This document shows positions 43,545 to 54,279 of a DNA stretch of 64,000 nt, in pieces. The notes under the pieces were generated by a model, which had not been told where the DNA came from, did not search any database, and saw only the letters and a program-made list of their open reading frames with translations. The stretch covers positions 62,001 to 126,000 of the forward strand of contig NZ_JACIJN010000001.1 in the NCBI RefSeq assembly GCF_014199415.1. Reading direction: 5' to 3'. This DNA comes from Sphingomonas endophytica (GTDB taxonomy: Bacteria > Pseudomonadota > Alphaproteobacteria > Sphingomonadales > Sphingomonadaceae). The stretch's first letter is position 1. Each line of letters starts with the position of its first letter. The translations under genes were made by a program, and so were the position numbers.

Positions 43545-43613
43545 GGTATTCATCCTTCCAAATAAGACCCGCGCCTTGAACCAACCGCACGCGGGTCGCA
43601 ATCAACTTCCTCT

Positions 43614-44393
43614 TTACAGCACACCCGGATAGGCGCCGCCGTCGATCAGCAGACTTTGTCCCGTCATGAACCCAGACGAGGATGCGCATAGAAAGGCGCA
43701 GGCGTCGCCGAACTCCCGCGGGTCGCCGAAGCGCTTCGCCGGGATCCGGTCGCGTGCGCTTGCCTCGGCCTGTTCGACCGACATGCCGTTCGCCTCCGCG
43801 TTGAAGGCATGAACCCCCGCCAGACGCCGGGTCTCGAACAGCCCGGGCAGCAGGAAGTTGATCGTGACGTTGGCGTGCGCCACCTGCCGCGCGACGCCGG
43901 CGAGAAAGCCGGTCAGCCCGACCCGCGCGCCGCTGGACAGATCGAGCCCCGGCACCGGCGCCTTCACCGACCCGGAGGTGATGCACACGATCCGGCCGAA
44001 GCGGCGCTCGATCATCCCGTCGATCACCTTCTGCACCAGCCGGATCGGCGTGACCATATTGGCGTCAACCCCGGCATGGATCGCCTCGCCGTCCAGCGCG
44101 CGAAAGTCGCGGAGCGGCGGGCCGCCGTTGTTGTTGACCAGAATGTCGACCTGCCCATCCGCCGCCTCGATCAGCGCCTGCTGCACGCGCTCCTCGCCGA
44201 CGTCGCCCGCGACCATCCGCACATCGGCCCCCGTGTCGCGCAATGCACCGGCGGTCGCCGCCAGCGCCGCGGCGTCGCGCCCGTTCAGCACCACCGTCGT
44301 TCCGGCCTGTGCGAGCGCCGTCGCGCAGGCGCGCCCGAGCCCGTGGCTCGATGCGCAGACGATCGCCTTGCGTCCTGTCAGTCCGAGATCCAT
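43614..44393 (-). CDS. SDR-like protein lacking the usual catalytic Tyr/Lys
   Basis: 259 residues with a Rossmann fold of the short-chain dehydrogenase type (RKAIVCASSHGLGRACATAL, residues about 8-27; DILVNNNGGPP near 85). The expected Tyr-x-x-x-Lys pair is replaced: the equivalent region reads LDLSSGARVGLTGFLAGVAR, with no Tyr or aligned Lys, while the serine in CITSGSV is kept. This fits the BKR_like_SDR_like subgroup, described as deviating from the normal tetrad. A standard ketoacyl reductase role is therefore doubtful. It is followed on the same strand by the class II DAHP synthase and preceded by cysS, with a 21-base gap. Confidence 0.85.
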   Translation of the reverse strand: MDLGLTGRKAIVCASSHGLGRACATALAQAGTTVVLNGRDAAALAATAGALRDTGADVRMVAGDVGEERVQQALIEAADGQVDILVNNNGGPPLRDFRALDGEAIHAGVDANMVTPIRLVQKVIDGMIERRFGRIVCITSGSVKAPVPGLDLSSGARVGLTGFLAGVARQVAHANVTINFLLPGLFETRRLAGVHAFNAEANGMSVEQAEASARDRIPAKRFGDPREFGDACAFLCASSSGFMTGQSLLIDGGAYPGVL

Positions 44394-44414
44394 GTGGTCG
44401 TCCTCTTCTTGCGC

Positions 44415-45842
44415 TCAGCCCGGCAATTTCCAGTCCCAGCCGAGCGGATCGCCGTCCATCACCTCGACCCCCGCCGCCGCGAGTTCGTCACGGATCGCAT
44501 CGGAGCGGCCGAAGTCCTTCGCCACCCGCGCCTCGTTCCGCTCGGTCAGGCGCGCCGCGATCGCCGGTTCCTCGATCCGCGCATCCGCTGGCCGGACCCG
44601 CAGCGTCGCGCGGTCGAGCCGCGCGAGGTCGAGTCCCAGCACCGCGTCGAACGCACGCAGCGTCGCCAGCCGATCCGCGGCCGAAAACTTCTTATCGCCG
44701 AGCAGCGCGTCGAGCACCGGCAGCGCGCGGGGGGTGGCGAGATCGTCGCTGAGCGCGGCGTCGAGCTGTTCGAGGTACCCGGCGGCCGTTGCGCCAGCGC
44801 CGTCGGCGCGCTGGCGCAACGTCTCCACCGCATGAACCCAGCGTTTGAGACGCACCTGCGCCGCCGCCAGATTCTCCCACGAGAATTCCAGCTCGCTGCG
44901 ATAATGCGCCTGCAGACACATCAGCCGATAGGACAGGGGGTGGAAGCCGCGTTCCACCACCCGCGACAGCGTCAGGAACTCGCCGGAGGATTTGCTCATC
45001 TTTCCCGTGCGATCGACAAGGAAGTTGTTGTGCATCCAGAAGGTCGCGCCGGTGTCCGCGCACTCGCAATGTGCCTGATTCTGCGCGATTTCGTTGGGAT
45101 GGTGGATCTCGCGATGATCGATCCCGCCGGTGTGGATGTCGAACGCTGCGCCGAGATATTTCGCCGCCATCACCGAACATTCGAGATGCCAGCCCGGCGC
45201 GCCACGGCCCCATGGCGAATCCCACTCCATCTGGCGCGTCTCGCCGGGCGGGGTGGTGCGCCAGATCGCGAAATCCTGCGGGTGCCGCTTGCCCGCGACC
45301 GTCTCGATCCGCCCGTGCGCGGCATCGTCGGCCGCGCCCGCCAGCCGGCCATAGTCCGGCACGGTGGTAGTATCGAAATAAAGGCCGTCCGCCAGTTGGT
45401 AGCAATGGCGTGGCGCGATCTGCTCGCCCCAGGCGATCATCTCGGCGACATGGTCGGTCGCGAGCGGCATGTGAGTCGGCGTCCGGACGTTCAGATCCGC
45501 GAGGTTCTGCTTGAAGGCCTTGGTATAATGCTTTGCAATCGCCCAGATATCCTGTCCGCTCACGCGCGCCGCCGCCTCCATCTTGTCGTCGCCCGCATCG
45601 GCGTCGGAGGTCAGGTGCCCGACGTCGGTGATGTTGATGACATGCGTCAGCGGCCAGCCCTTCCACGCGATCGTCCGGCTCAGCGTATCGGTGAAGACAT
45701 AGGCGCGCAGATTGCCGAGGTGCGCATAATGATAGACGGTTGGCCCGCACGAATAGATGCGGACGTTGCCGGGATCGAGCGGCGCGAAGGTCTCTGGGCT
45801 GCGCGAGAGGCTGTTGTACAGGATGAGGGGAGCGCCGGTCAT
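44415..45842 (-). CDS. cysS: cysteinyl-tRNA synthetase
   Basis: 475 residues, standard length. It charges tRNA-Cys with cysteine. The class I HIGH motif is HLGN at 41-44, following the zinc-ligand Cys32 in SCGPTVY. Further zinc-site residues are in GWHLECSVMA (Cys222) and HREIHHPNEIAQ near 243-254. The KMSKS loop is exact at 281-285. The C-terminal helical anticodon domain ends the chain. Start ATG 45842 is 119 bp from the divergent nitrilase-family gene. The SDR gene follows closely downstream, suggesting shared transcription. Confidence 0.97.
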   Translation of the reverse strand: MTGAPLILYNSLSRSPETFAPLDPGNVRIYSCGPTVYHYAHLGNLRAYVFTDTLSRTIAWKGWPLTHVINITDVGHLTSDADAGDDKMEAAARVSGQDIWAIAKHYTKAFKQNLADLNVRTPTHMPLATDHVAEMIAWGEQIAPRHCYQLADGLYFDTTTVPDYGRLAGAADDAAHGRIETVAGKRHPQDFAIWRTTPPGETRQMEWDSPWGRGAPGWHLECSVMAAKYLGAAFDIHTGGIDHREIHHPNEIAQNQAHCECADTGATFWMHNNFLVDRTGKMSKSSGEFLTLSRVVERGFHPLSYRLMCLQAHYRSELEFSWENLAAAQVRLKRWVHAVETLRQRADGAGATAAGYLEQLDAALSDDLATPRALPVLDALLGDKKFSAADRLATLRAFDAVLGLDLARLDRATLRVRPADARIEEPAIAARLTERNEARVAKDFGRSDAIRDELAAAGVEVMDGDPLGWDWKLPG

Positions 45843-45961
45843 CGCGCGCTCATAATCCGCTCGCCCCGCTACGCCAACCGTCTGCGGATGTTGCCGCGTT
45901 GCAACACTTGCGCATGTGATGCGCTTGCTGTTCCGCAGCGTGCAGCAGCAAGGAGCCCCAT

Positions 45962-46789
45962 GTGACGAAGATTGCCGTCGTTCAGACCACGACTGGAATC
46001 GACCCTGCGAGGAACGCGGCTGCCCTGGTCGCGGCGATCGACGAAGCGGGCAAGGAAGGCGCCGGGATGGTCTTCACGCCGGAAATGTCGGGCCTGCTCG
46101 ATCGCGACCGCACCCGCGCCGCATCGTCGATCATGCGCGAGGGCGACGACCGCGTGCTGGTGGCGGTGCGCGAGGCGGCGGCACGGGCCGGCGTGTGGGT
46201 TCATCTGGGATCGCTGGCGTTGCGCCGGCCGGACGGGCGTCTCTCCAACCGCAGCTTCGTGATCGATGCGATCGGCAATATCCGCGCGCGCTACGACAAG
46301 ATGCATCTGTTCGACGTCGATCTGCCGGGCGGCGAGAGCTGGCGCGAATCGGCGAGCTATGCGGCCGGCGACCGGCCGGTGGTGGTCGGGACGCCGCTGG
46401 GGCCGATGGGGCTGTCGATCTGCTACGACATGCGCTTTCCCGACCTTTACCGCGCCTTGACCGATGCCGGCGCGCAGGTGCTCACCGTTCCCGCCAGCTT
46501 CACGCGTCCGACCGGGGCGGCGCATTGGCACGTGCTTCTGCGCGCGCGGGCGATCGAGGCCGGGGTGCATCTGGTCGCCGCTGCGCAGACCGGGGTGCAT
46601 GAGGATGGCCGCACCACCTACGGCCATTCGCTGGTCGTCGATCCTTGGGGCGAAGTGCTGCTCGACATGGGCGAGGCGCCGGGGATCGGTTATGCCGAGA
46701 TCGACGGCACACGACTGCACGACGTGCGCGGCCGTGTGCCGGCGCTCCAGCACCGGCGCGTCGTGACCGCGCCGATCAGGATCGCGTGA
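45962..46789 (+). CDS. carbon-nitrogen hydrolase (nitrilase superfamily, Nit1-like)
   Basis: 275 residues from GTG 45962, which follows AAGGAG. The catalytic triad is visible: Glu41 in FTPEMSG, Lys113 in YDKMHLFDVD and Cys154 in LSICYDMRFP. The DVDLPGGESWRES segment is typical of the Nit/deaminated-glutathione amidase branch, which clears deaminated glutathione made by transaminases; omega-amidase is an alternative. No signal peptide, so cytoplasmic. It is divergent from cysS and followed by rpsU after about 100 bp. Confidence 0.9.
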   Translation: MTKIAVVQTTTGIDPARNAAALVAAIDEAGKEGAGMVFTPEMSGLLDRDRTRAASSIMREGDDRVLVAVREAAARAGVWVHLGSLALRRPDGRLSNRSFVIDAIGNIRARYDKMHLFDVDLPGGESWRESASYAAGDRPVVVGTPLGPMGLSICYDMRFPDLYRALTDAGAQVLTVPASFTRPTGAAHWHVLLRARAIEAGVHLVAAAQTGVHEDGRTTYGHSLVVDPWGEVLLDMGEAPGIGYAEIDGTRLHDVRGRVPALQHRRVVTAPIRIA

Positions 46790-46888
46790 ACGCTTGCGAG
46801 GCTGGGTACTTGCTGCTAGGGCCGGTGTGTTCGGCGCGAGCCTCGCTCGCCGCCGCATTACCTGTTTGATCCGGAGTTGAAGGTTCCA

Positions 46889-47095
46889 ATGCAGATCATC
46901 GTTCGCGACAACAATGTTGACCAAGCCCTTCGCGCACTCAAGAAGAAGCTGCAGCGTGAGGGCGTCTATCGCGAAATGAAGCTGCGTCGCCACTACGAGA
47001 AGCCGTCGGAGAAGCGCGCGCGTGAGCGTGCGGCGGCGGTGCGTCGTGCACGCAAGCTGGAGCGCAAGCGTGCGGAGCGTGACGGCGCGCGGTAA
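46889..47095 (+). CDS. rpsU: 30S ribosomal protein S21
   Basis: 68 residues, the expected size. The start [20 protein letters not shown] and the basic C-terminal tail rich in Arg and Lys are diagnostic of S21, which binds near the anti-Shine-Dalgarno end of 16S rRNA and aids initiation. ATG 46889 follows GGAGTTGAAGG; an in-frame TTG 12 bases upstream is rejected. It stands alone between the nitrilase-family gene and the FKBP gene. Confidence 0.97.
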   Translation: MQIIVRDNNVDQALRALKKKLQREGVYREMKLRRHYEKPSEKRARERAAAVRRARKLERKRAERDGAR

Positions 47096-47197
47096 GACGC
47101 GCCGGTCGTAGCGCTGCTGCCGGCGGCGCTGCGTTCACCCCGTATCTGCCAGTGCGCGTCGTCGCGGCGGCGCGTGCAAGCCTGAGGTTGCCCGCCG

Positions 47198-47764
47198 ATG
47201 TCGACTGTCACCGCCGTTCCGATCCCTCCTGTCCGTCGCGCTTACGTGCTATGGCTGGTGGCGGGATTGTTGATCGCCCTGGTGGCAGGCGTGACCTTGG
47301 CGCGCTTCGGGAGCACCGGCATCGTCACGACGCCGTCGGGCCTGCGCTATCAGGTGATCAAGCCCGGCGACACCAAGGGCGGCCTGCCGACCGACACCGA
47401 CGTCACGCTCGTCAACTACGAGGGCCGGTTGGTCGACGGTACGGTCTTCGACAAGTCGCAGCAGCCGACGCCGCTGCCGGTCGCCGGTGTCGTGCCGGGC
47501 TTTTCCGAAGGCCTGAAGCTGATGCACAAGGGCGCCAAGTACCGGTTCTGGATCAAGCCGGAACTCGGCTATGGCGAGCGCGCCAACGGGCCGATCCCCG
47601 CCAATTCGACGCTGGTCTTCGACGTCGAGCTGCAGGACTTCATCCCCGAGGCGACGCTGCGTCAGCTTCAGATGCAGCAGAGCATGATGGGCGGGATGCA
47701 GGGCATGGGCGGACCGGGCGGTGCGCCGGGCGGTCCGGCCGCACCGGTGCCGGGTGGGCGCTGA
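47198..47764 (+). CDS. membrane-anchored FKBP-type peptidyl-prolyl isomerase
   Basis: 188 residues. A single N-terminal membrane helix (about 15-36, YVLWLVAGLLIALVAGVTLA) anchors the protein with the catalytic domain probably in the periplasm. The FKBP domain (about 45-150) shows VTLVNYEGRLVDGTVFDKS, VVPGFSEGLKLM, ELGYGERANGPIPANSTLVF and FDVELQDF. It catalyses cis-trans isomerisation of proline bonds and may assist envelope protein folding. The tail (about 157-188) is Gln/Met then Gly/Pro-rich and probably disordered. An intrinsic terminator follows. Confidence 0.93.
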   Translation: MSTVTAVPIPPVRRAYVLWLVAGLLIALVAGVTLARFGSTGIVTTPSGLRYQVIKPGDTKGGLPTDTDVTLVNYEGRLVDGTVFDKSQQPTPLPVAGVVPGFSEGLKLMHKGAKYRFWIKPELGYGERANGPIPANSTLVFDVELQDFIPEATLRQLQMQQSMMGGMQGMGGPGGAPGGPAAPVPGGR

Positions 47765-47790
47765 GGCGGGTTCCTTCGGGAACAGGTGAG

Positions 47791-47814
47791 GGGCGGCCTG
47801 CGGGCCGCCCTTTT
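47791..47814 (+). terminator. intrinsic terminator after FKBP gene
   Basis: An 8-bp GC stem, GGGCGGCC paired with GGCCGCCC, closes a TGCG loop and is followed by TTTT (47811-47814) then CG. It starts 27 bases after the FKBP stop codon. This is the best-formed rho-independent terminator in the window. Confidence 0.85.
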
Positions 47815-47940
47815 CGTTTGCGGGCGGCCGATGGTGGCGCGTGCGCCGCCCGACGAGCCCGCCGGTGAGGCGCGATCGTCGTGTACCGCTTCCGCGACCC
47901 TTCGGGATGCCTCGGAGCGGACAATGCGTTACGCGACGCC

Positions 47941-48014
47941 GCGGACCTCGTCCAAAGCTCCGCCTCCCGCCAGCGCTTGAAGCAGCGGGATCTCGGATCA
48001 GGTCCGGGATGACG
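47941..48014. repeat. intergenic palindromic repeat (copy 2, degenerate left arm)
   Basis: The right arm (AGCGGGATCTCGGATCAGG then TCCGGGATGACG) matches the right arm of the element at 36111-36200, and a degraded left arm (GCGGACCTCGTCC) precedes it. It lies in the gene-free 300 bases between the FKBP terminator and the convergent cell-wall hydrolase. Nothing else is supported in 47815-48113. Confidence 0.55.
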
Positions 48015-48113
48015 TTAGAAGATAGCAATGACCGTCCAGATGCTGGCCGAGCCCGGTGCGGACGCTTGGCACGCGCTTTGGGGCTGTCCGCGCGAAATCA
48101 AGCGTGACCATTG

Positions 48114-49337
48114 CTACGAGGCGGGCGTCGTAGCCGCGACCGGCTCATCACGGCGCCGGACGCCATCCAGATCGGCTGGCCCGCGCAGGACCGGCGCGCC
48201 GGTCGGGGCTGCGACCGGCACCACCTGCCGTCGCATACACAAACCCGGTCCGGTGCGCGGGAACTCGCGGCAATTCCACAGCTCGCGTTCCAGCCCCGCG
48301 TTCTGGTCGCGGAGGTAACTGAACGACATGTTCGCCATCTGCTCCGGAGTCATCGCTGTGCCGCGCGGTAGCATCGCACGGTCGGTCCAGCCGAGGAACT
48401 TGCACTTCGGCCGCGTGCCACACGCTGCCTTGGCAGTCGCGGGATAGGTGTCGGCGGCACCGCCGGTCAGCAAGGCCGTGACGCTGTCGGGCTCGCCGGG
48501 CACCATGCCCGTCGCAAGCGGCGCGACCGTGACGCCGGGCGGGGCAGCGGCAATCGCGGTCGTGGCTTCCTCCAGCGCCCCGCCGAGACGATGAACCGGG
48601 GAGAGGGTGCCCAGCAGCGCGATCACCGGCTCGTCGCTCGACACGGTGCGCCGGAACGCCGCCGGCGTCCCCCACCAGCCGGTCCAGCGGAAGAACAGAT
48701 GCGTGTGGATCTCGGCAAGCTTGTCGAGGCTCGCGCTCCAATAGGGCACCACCCAATCGGTATGATAATGCGTGGCATAGCCGACCTTGGCGAACACCGC
48801 GCCGTTCAACGCCTTGGTCGCCACCTGCCGCGCGCGCTCCCACGCCGGCTCGGACGGATGCCGGGTCAGCGCGCCGTCGCAAGTGAAGGTGAACTGGCAG
48901 CCGGTCGCGCGCTCCTGCCCCTGAAAGACGACGCCGCACACCGTCTTCGGAAAGGCGGGATGCCGCAGTCGGTTGAGCACCACCTGCACCACGGCCTGCT
49001 GCCCGACCGGATCGTCACCCGCCTCGTACCAGGCGGCTGCGGCAAGACAGTCGGTCGCCCGCGCCCGCTGCACGTCGTCACCTGCGAACCGGAAGGGGCG
49101 GGCGGCGGGGCGCGGTCCGCGCACGAACGGGATTGCCGCATTATAGGTCCGCGCGTCCTCGGGGGTGAGATCCTGCAACTCGACCGGCTCGACCGTCGGC
49201 ACCTCGCCGGCGACTGCGACGCGTTGCGGGCGCACCACCTTCGCGGCGATCGCGCGCGGCACCGCCGGCGCCCGGCGCGCGATCAGCGCGGGGGCGACGA
49301 GCGCCGATGTCGCGATCCCGGCAAGGATCGCGCGCAT
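48114..49337 (-). CDS. SleB-type cell wall hydrolase
   Basis: 407 residues from ATG 49337, giving a hydrophobic N-terminal export segment (RAILAGIATSALVAPALIA). The frame is open further upstream, but that part overlaps cysK and is Arg-rich. The hydrolase_2 (SleB) domain lies at about 125-235: CLAAAAWYEAGDDPVGQQAV with the catalytic glutamate, GVVFQGQERATGCQFTFTCD, and ATHYHTDWVVPYWSASLDKL. Such enzymes cut the glycan strand of peptidoglycan; in non-spore-formers they serve cell-wall turnover. It is 22 bases downstream of cysK and thus in the MFS-cysK unit. Confidence 0.88.
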   Translation of the reverse strand: MRAILAGIATSALVAPALIARRAPAVPRAIAAKVVRPQRVAVAGEVPTVEPVELQDLTPEDARTYNAAIPFVRGPRPAARPFRFAGDDVQRARATDCLAAAAWYEAGDDPVGQQAVVQVVLNRLRHPAFPKTVCGVVFQGQERATGCQFTFTCDGALTRHPSEPAWERARQVATKALNGAVFAKVGYATHYHTDWVVPYWSASLDKLAEIHTHLFFRWTGWWGTPAAFRRTVSSDEPVIALLGTLSPVHRLGGALEEATTAIAAAPPGVTVAPLATGMVPGEPDSVTALLTGGAADTYPATAKAACGTRPKCKFLGWTDRAMLPRGTAMTPEQMANMSFSYLRDQNAGLERELWNCREFPRTGPGLCMRRQVVPVAAPTGAPVLRGPADLDGVRRRDEPVAATTPAS

Positions 49338-49359
49338 GGTCCAGCTCAGCTCGGACAGG

Positions 49360-50280
49360 TCAATTCTCCGGCAGGAAGTCCGGCACCGACAGGTAACGCT
49401 CGCCGGTGTCGTAGTTGAAGCCGAGCACCCGCACGTCGTCGGGCAGGTCGGGCAACTTCTGGAGGATCGCCGCCAGCGTGGCGCCCGACGAGATCCCGAC
49501 CAGCAGCCCTTCCTCGCGCGCCGAACGCCGCGCCATATCCTTGGCGACCGCGGCATCGACCTCAATCACTCCGTCGAGCGCCTGCGTATGCAAGTTGGCG
49601 GGGATGAACCCTGCGCCGATACCCTGGATCGGATGCGGCCCGGCCTGTCCCCCGCCGATCACCGGCGAAGCCTGCGGCTCGACCGCGAACACCTTCAGGT
49701 TCGGCCATTCCTTCTTCAGCACCTCGGCGACGCCGGTGATGTGCCCGCCGGTGCCGACCCCGGTGATGATGACGTCGATCGGCGAGTCGCGGAAGTCGTT
49801 GAGGATCTCCTGCGCGGTGGTGCGGACGTGAACGTCGATATTCGCCGGGTTCTCGAATTGCTGCGGCATCCACGCGCCGGGCGTCTGCTCGACCAGCTCC
49901 AGCGCGCGCTCGATCGCGCCCTTCATGCCCTTCTCGCGCGGCGTCAGGTCGAACTGCGCGCCATAGGCCAGCATCAGCCGGCGACGCTCGAGGCTCATGC
50001 TCTCCGGCATGACGAGGACGAGCTTGTAGCCCTTCACCGCCGCAACCATTGCGAGCCCGATGCCGGTGTTGCCGCTGGTCGGCTCGATGATCGTGCCGCC
50101 TGGCTGGAGCGCGCCGGACGCCTCCGCCGCCTCGATCATCGCCAGCGCGATGCGGTCCTTGATCGAGCCGCCGGGGTTCGCCCGCTCGGACTTGATCCAC
50201 ACTTCCGAGCCGGGGAAGAGCTTCTGGATGCGGATGTGCGGCGTATTGCCGATCGTCGCGAGTACGTTCTGGGCCTTCAT
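49360..50280 (-). CDS. cysK: cysteine synthase A
   Basis: 306 residues. It makes L-cysteine from O-acetylserine and sulfide with pyridoxal phosphate. The PLP lysine is in [17 protein letters not shown] near residue 42; the substrate loop is [16 protein letters not shown] near 69; the phosphate-binding loop is [16 protein letters not shown] near 175; and the conserved serine block is [11 protein letters not shown] near 262. The gene overlaps the upstream MFS transporter by four bases (ATGA) and is followed by the SleB hydrolase after 22 bases, forming a three-gene unit. Confidence 0.95.
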   Translation of the reverse strand: MKAQNVLATIGNTPHIRIQKLFPGSEVWIKSERANPGGSIKDRIALAMIEAAEASGALQPGGTIIEPTSGNTGIGLAMVAAVKGYKLVLVMPESMSLERRRLMLAYGAQFDLTPREKGMKGAIERALELVEQTPGAWMPQQFENPANIDVHVRTTAQEILNDFRDSPIDVIITGVGTGGHITGVAEVLKKEWPNLKVFAVEPQASPVIGGGQAGPHPIQGIGAGFIPANLHTQALDGVIEVDAAVAKDMARRSAREEGLLVGISSGATLAAILQKLPDLPDDVRVLGFNYDTGERYLSVPDFLPEN

Positions 50281-51632
50281 GGCTGCGCTACTCCATGTTG
50301 TGGTTCGATATCGAGCATGTCGGGCGGATCAAAGGTCCGCGCGCGGCGGAGTTCCGGGAAAAGCCGCGACCACAGCAAGGTCACCGCGATCGCGCCGACC
50401 CCGCCGAACACCACCGCGCCGACCGGGCCGAGCAACGAGGCGAGCAACCCGCTCTCCGCCTCGCCCAGTTCGTTCGACGCCGAGATGGTAAGCTGCGACA
50501 CCGCGCTGACCCGTCCGCGCATCGCATCGGGGGTGTGGAGCTGGATCAACGAGGTACGGACATAGACCGAGACCATGTCCGCGCCGCCTGCGACGATCAG
50601 CGCCACGAGGCTGATGACGAAATCGACGCGGATGGCGCCGTCCGCACCGATGCGGGTGACGCCCAGCGCCTCGGTGACCTGCGTCGCCACGCCGAAGGTG
50701 AGGATCGCCAGCCCGAAGACGATCACCGCCGTCAGCATCTTGACGCCGACGTTCGACTTCATCGGCCGGAACGAGAACCAGATCGCCGTCGTCGCCGCAC
50801 CGATTCCCATGCCCGCCGCAAGGAAGCCGAGCCCGCTCGCACCGACGTGCAGGATGTCGCGGGCGTAGATCGGCAGCAACGCGGTCGCGCCGGCCAGCAG
50901 CACCGCAAAGAGATCCAGCGTAATCGCCGCCAGGACAAGTCGGTTACGCCGTACATAGGAGAAGCCGTCGAGGATGCGCTGGATCGGCCGGCGGTCCTTC
51001 TGCGCGCGCGGTTGCGGCACCTTGCCGATCAGGAGCATCGTCGCCAGCGCCAGCCCCAGCAGCGCCGAGATCACCCCGTACGCGACGTCGGGATGGATCG
51101 CATAGAGCAGGCCGCCGATGCTGGGGCCCGCCACCGTCCCGAATTGCCACGCGATCGACGAGATCGCGATCGCGGTCGGCAGGCTTTCCTTCGGCACGAG
51201 GTTGGGAGCGAGCGCGGCATAGGCCGGGCCGGAGAAGGCGCGCGCGATCCCGATCAGCACCGCGGCCGAAAAAAGCGCCGGCAACGAAAGATTACCCGAC
51301 CAGGTCAGCAGCCCGAGCGTGGCGGCGTTGAGCACCAGCAACGCGGTCGTCCCGCGCACGATCCAGCGCCGGTCGACGCTGTCGGCGACCAGCCCGACAA
51401 CCGGGGTCAGCAGGAACAGGGGCACGAACTGCACCAGACCGATCATGCCGAGCATGAACGCGGCGCCGCGGATGTCCATCGTCTCGCGCGCGATCCCATA
51501 GACCTGCCAGCCGATGATGATCGCCTGCGCGCTGACCGCGATCGTGCCCGCGAAACGGGAGAGCCAATAGGCCCGGAAATTGGCGATCCGCAGCGGATGC
51601 AGCGGGGCAGACGAAGGGACCGGCGCGCTCAT
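50277..51632 (-). CDS. MFS transporter (EntS/MFS_3-like exporter)
   Basis: 451 residues from ATG 51632; the frame extends 69 codons further but without membrane character. About 12 helices are predicted. The start [20 protein letters not shown] and the segment [20 protein letters not shown] resemble the MFS_3 group that includes enterobactin exporter EntS and other efflux pumps. [20 protein letters not shown] near residue 130 is typical. The cargo is unknown. Its stop overlaps the cysK start by four bases, so a thiol or cysteine-related metabolite is conceivable. It is divergent from pdhA. Confidence 0.87.
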   Translation of the reverse strand: MSAPVPSSAPLHPLRIANFRAYWLSRFAGTIAVSAQAIIIGWQVYGIARETMDIRGAAFMLGMIGLVQFVPLFLLTPVVGLVADSVDRRWIVRGTTALLVLNAATLGLLTWSGNLSLPALFSAAVLIGIARAFSGPAYAALAPNLVPKESLPTAIAISSIAWQFGTVAGPSIGGLLYAIHPDVAYGVISALLGLALATMLLIGKVPQPRAQKDRRPIQRILDGFSYVRRNRLVLAAITLDLFAVLLAGATALLPIYARDILHVGASGLGFLAAGMGIGAATTAIWFSFRPMKSNVGVKMLTAVIVFGLAILTFGVATQVTEALGVTRIGADGAIRVDFVISLVALIVAGGADMVSVYVRTSLIQLHTPDAMRGRVSAVSQLTISASNELGEAESGLLASLLGPVGAVVFGGVGAIAVTLLWSRLFPELRRARTFDPPDMLDIEPQHGVAQP

Positions 51633-51745
51633 TGCCGCCCGCGTAGACCGCCCCCCAATCCCTTGCAAGCCGGTGGGGTTTGCAGTCTGCACCGTGCCGT
51701 GGCTATAGGCCGCTACGTCTTCCAAGAAACGAGGTAGTGTCCATC

Positions 51746-52801
51746 GTGGCAAAAGCCCCCGCACGCAGCGAAGCACCGGCTGCCGACCCGCAGAAAACGA
51801 ATCGCGAGCGTCCCGCCGAGCCGCGCCCCTATGAAGCAAGCAAGGACGAACTCCTCAAATTCTACGAGGACATGCTGCTGATCCGCCGCTTCGAGGAGAA
51901 GGCCGGGCAGTTGTATGGCCTCGGGCTGATCGGTGGTTTTTGCCACCTGTACATCGGGCAGGAAGCCGTGGCGGTCGGGCTCCAGTCGGCGCTGACCGAG
52001 AAGGATTCGGTGATCACCGGCTATCGCGACCACGGCCATATGCTGTTGTGCGGGATCCCGCCCAAGGACGTGATGGCGGAGCTGACCGGGCGTCAGGCCG
52101 GCATCTCGAAGGGCAAGGGCGGCTCGATGCACATGTTCAGCGTCGAGCATAAGTTCTACGGCGGTCATGGCATCGTCGGCGCGCAGGTGTCGCTCGGCGC
52201 GGGCCTCGCGTTCAGCCACAAGTACAACAACGACGGTGGCGTATGCCTCGCCTATTTCGGTGACGGCGCGGCCAATCAGGGTCAGGTGTACGAGAGCTTC
52301 AACATGGCCGAGCTATGGAAGCTCCCGATCATCTTCGTGATCGAGAACAACCAGTATGCGATGGGCACCAGCGTGAACCGCGCCTCGGCGGAGGACCAGC
52401 TGTATCGCCGCGGCGAGAGCTTCCGCATCCCCGGCATTCAGGTCGACGGCATGGACGTGCTGGCGTCGCGCGGTGCCGCGGAGGAGGCGCTGGCGTGGGT
52501 GCGTGCGGGCAAGGGGCCGATCATCCTCGAGATGAAGACCTATCGCTATCGCGGTCACTCGATGTCCGATCCGGCCAAGTACCGCTCGCGCGACGAAGTG
52601 CAGGCGGTTCGCGACAAGTCCGACCCGATCGAGCACGTCAAGAAGCTGCTGACAGAGGGCCACGGGGTCAAGGAAGAGGACTTCAAGGCCGTCGAGCAGC
52701 GCATCCGCAAGCAGGTCGCCGAGTCGGCCGATTTCGCCGAAAGCACGCCGGAGCCGGATCCGGCCGAATTGTATACCGATATTCTGGTGGAGAAGTATTG
52801 A
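51746..52801 (+). CDS. pdhA: pyruvate dehydrogenase E1 component, alpha subunit
   Basis: 351 residues from GTG 51746 (VAKAPARSE), chosen because GAGG is 11 bases upstream; GTG 51737 is closer to it. It is part of the E1 heterotetramer that decarboxylates pyruvate with thiamine diphosphate. Motifs: [20 protein letters not shown] near 48, [13 protein letters not shown] near 74, and the ThDP-binding [20 protein letters not shown] near 172, then [19 protein letters not shown] with the phosphorylation-loop region near 268. It is one base before pdhB. The E2 and E3 genes are not in the window. Confidence 0.96.
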   Translation: MAKAPARSEAPAADPQKTNRERPAEPRPYEASKDELLKFYEDMLLIRRFEEKAGQLYGLGLIGGFCHLYIGQEAVAVGLQSALTEKDSVITGYRDHGHMLLCGIPPKDVMAELTGRQAGISKGKGGSMHMFSVEHKFYGGHGIVGAQVSLGAGLAFSHKYNNDGGVCLAYFGDGAANQGQVYESFNMAELWKLPIIFVIENNQYAMGTSVNRASAEDQLYRRGESFRIPGIQVDGMDVLASRGAAEEALAWVRAGKGPIILEMKTYRYRGHSMSDPAKYRSRDEVQAVRDKSDPIEHVKKLLTEGHGVKEEDFKAVEQRIRKQVAESADFAESTPEPDPAELYTDILVEKY

Positions 52802-52802
52802 G

Positions 52803-54233
<1,431 letters not shown>

Positions 54234-54242
54234 CCCGCCGTC

Positions 54243-54279
54243 GCACCACTCCGCTGCCGTTCAGGTGGCGGAGAGGTGC
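54243..54279. terminator. hairpin between convergent pdhB and TadE-like gene
   Basis: GCACC-A-CTCCGC pairs with GCGGAG-A-GGTGC (54243-54254 with 54268-54279) with an A-A mismatch and a 13-base loop. It spans the gap after pdhB and overlaps the end of the TadE-like gene. No T-tract is present. It is a plausible bidirectional transcription end. Confidence 0.4.

Noticed and set aside
43809..45965. 718-codon plus-strand open frame
   Set aside because: Antisense to the SDR gene and cysS, which carry exact family motifs.
49338..49565. upstream extension of the SleB hydrolase
   Set aside because: Runs into cysK coding sequence and is Arg-rich; the export segment begins at 49337.
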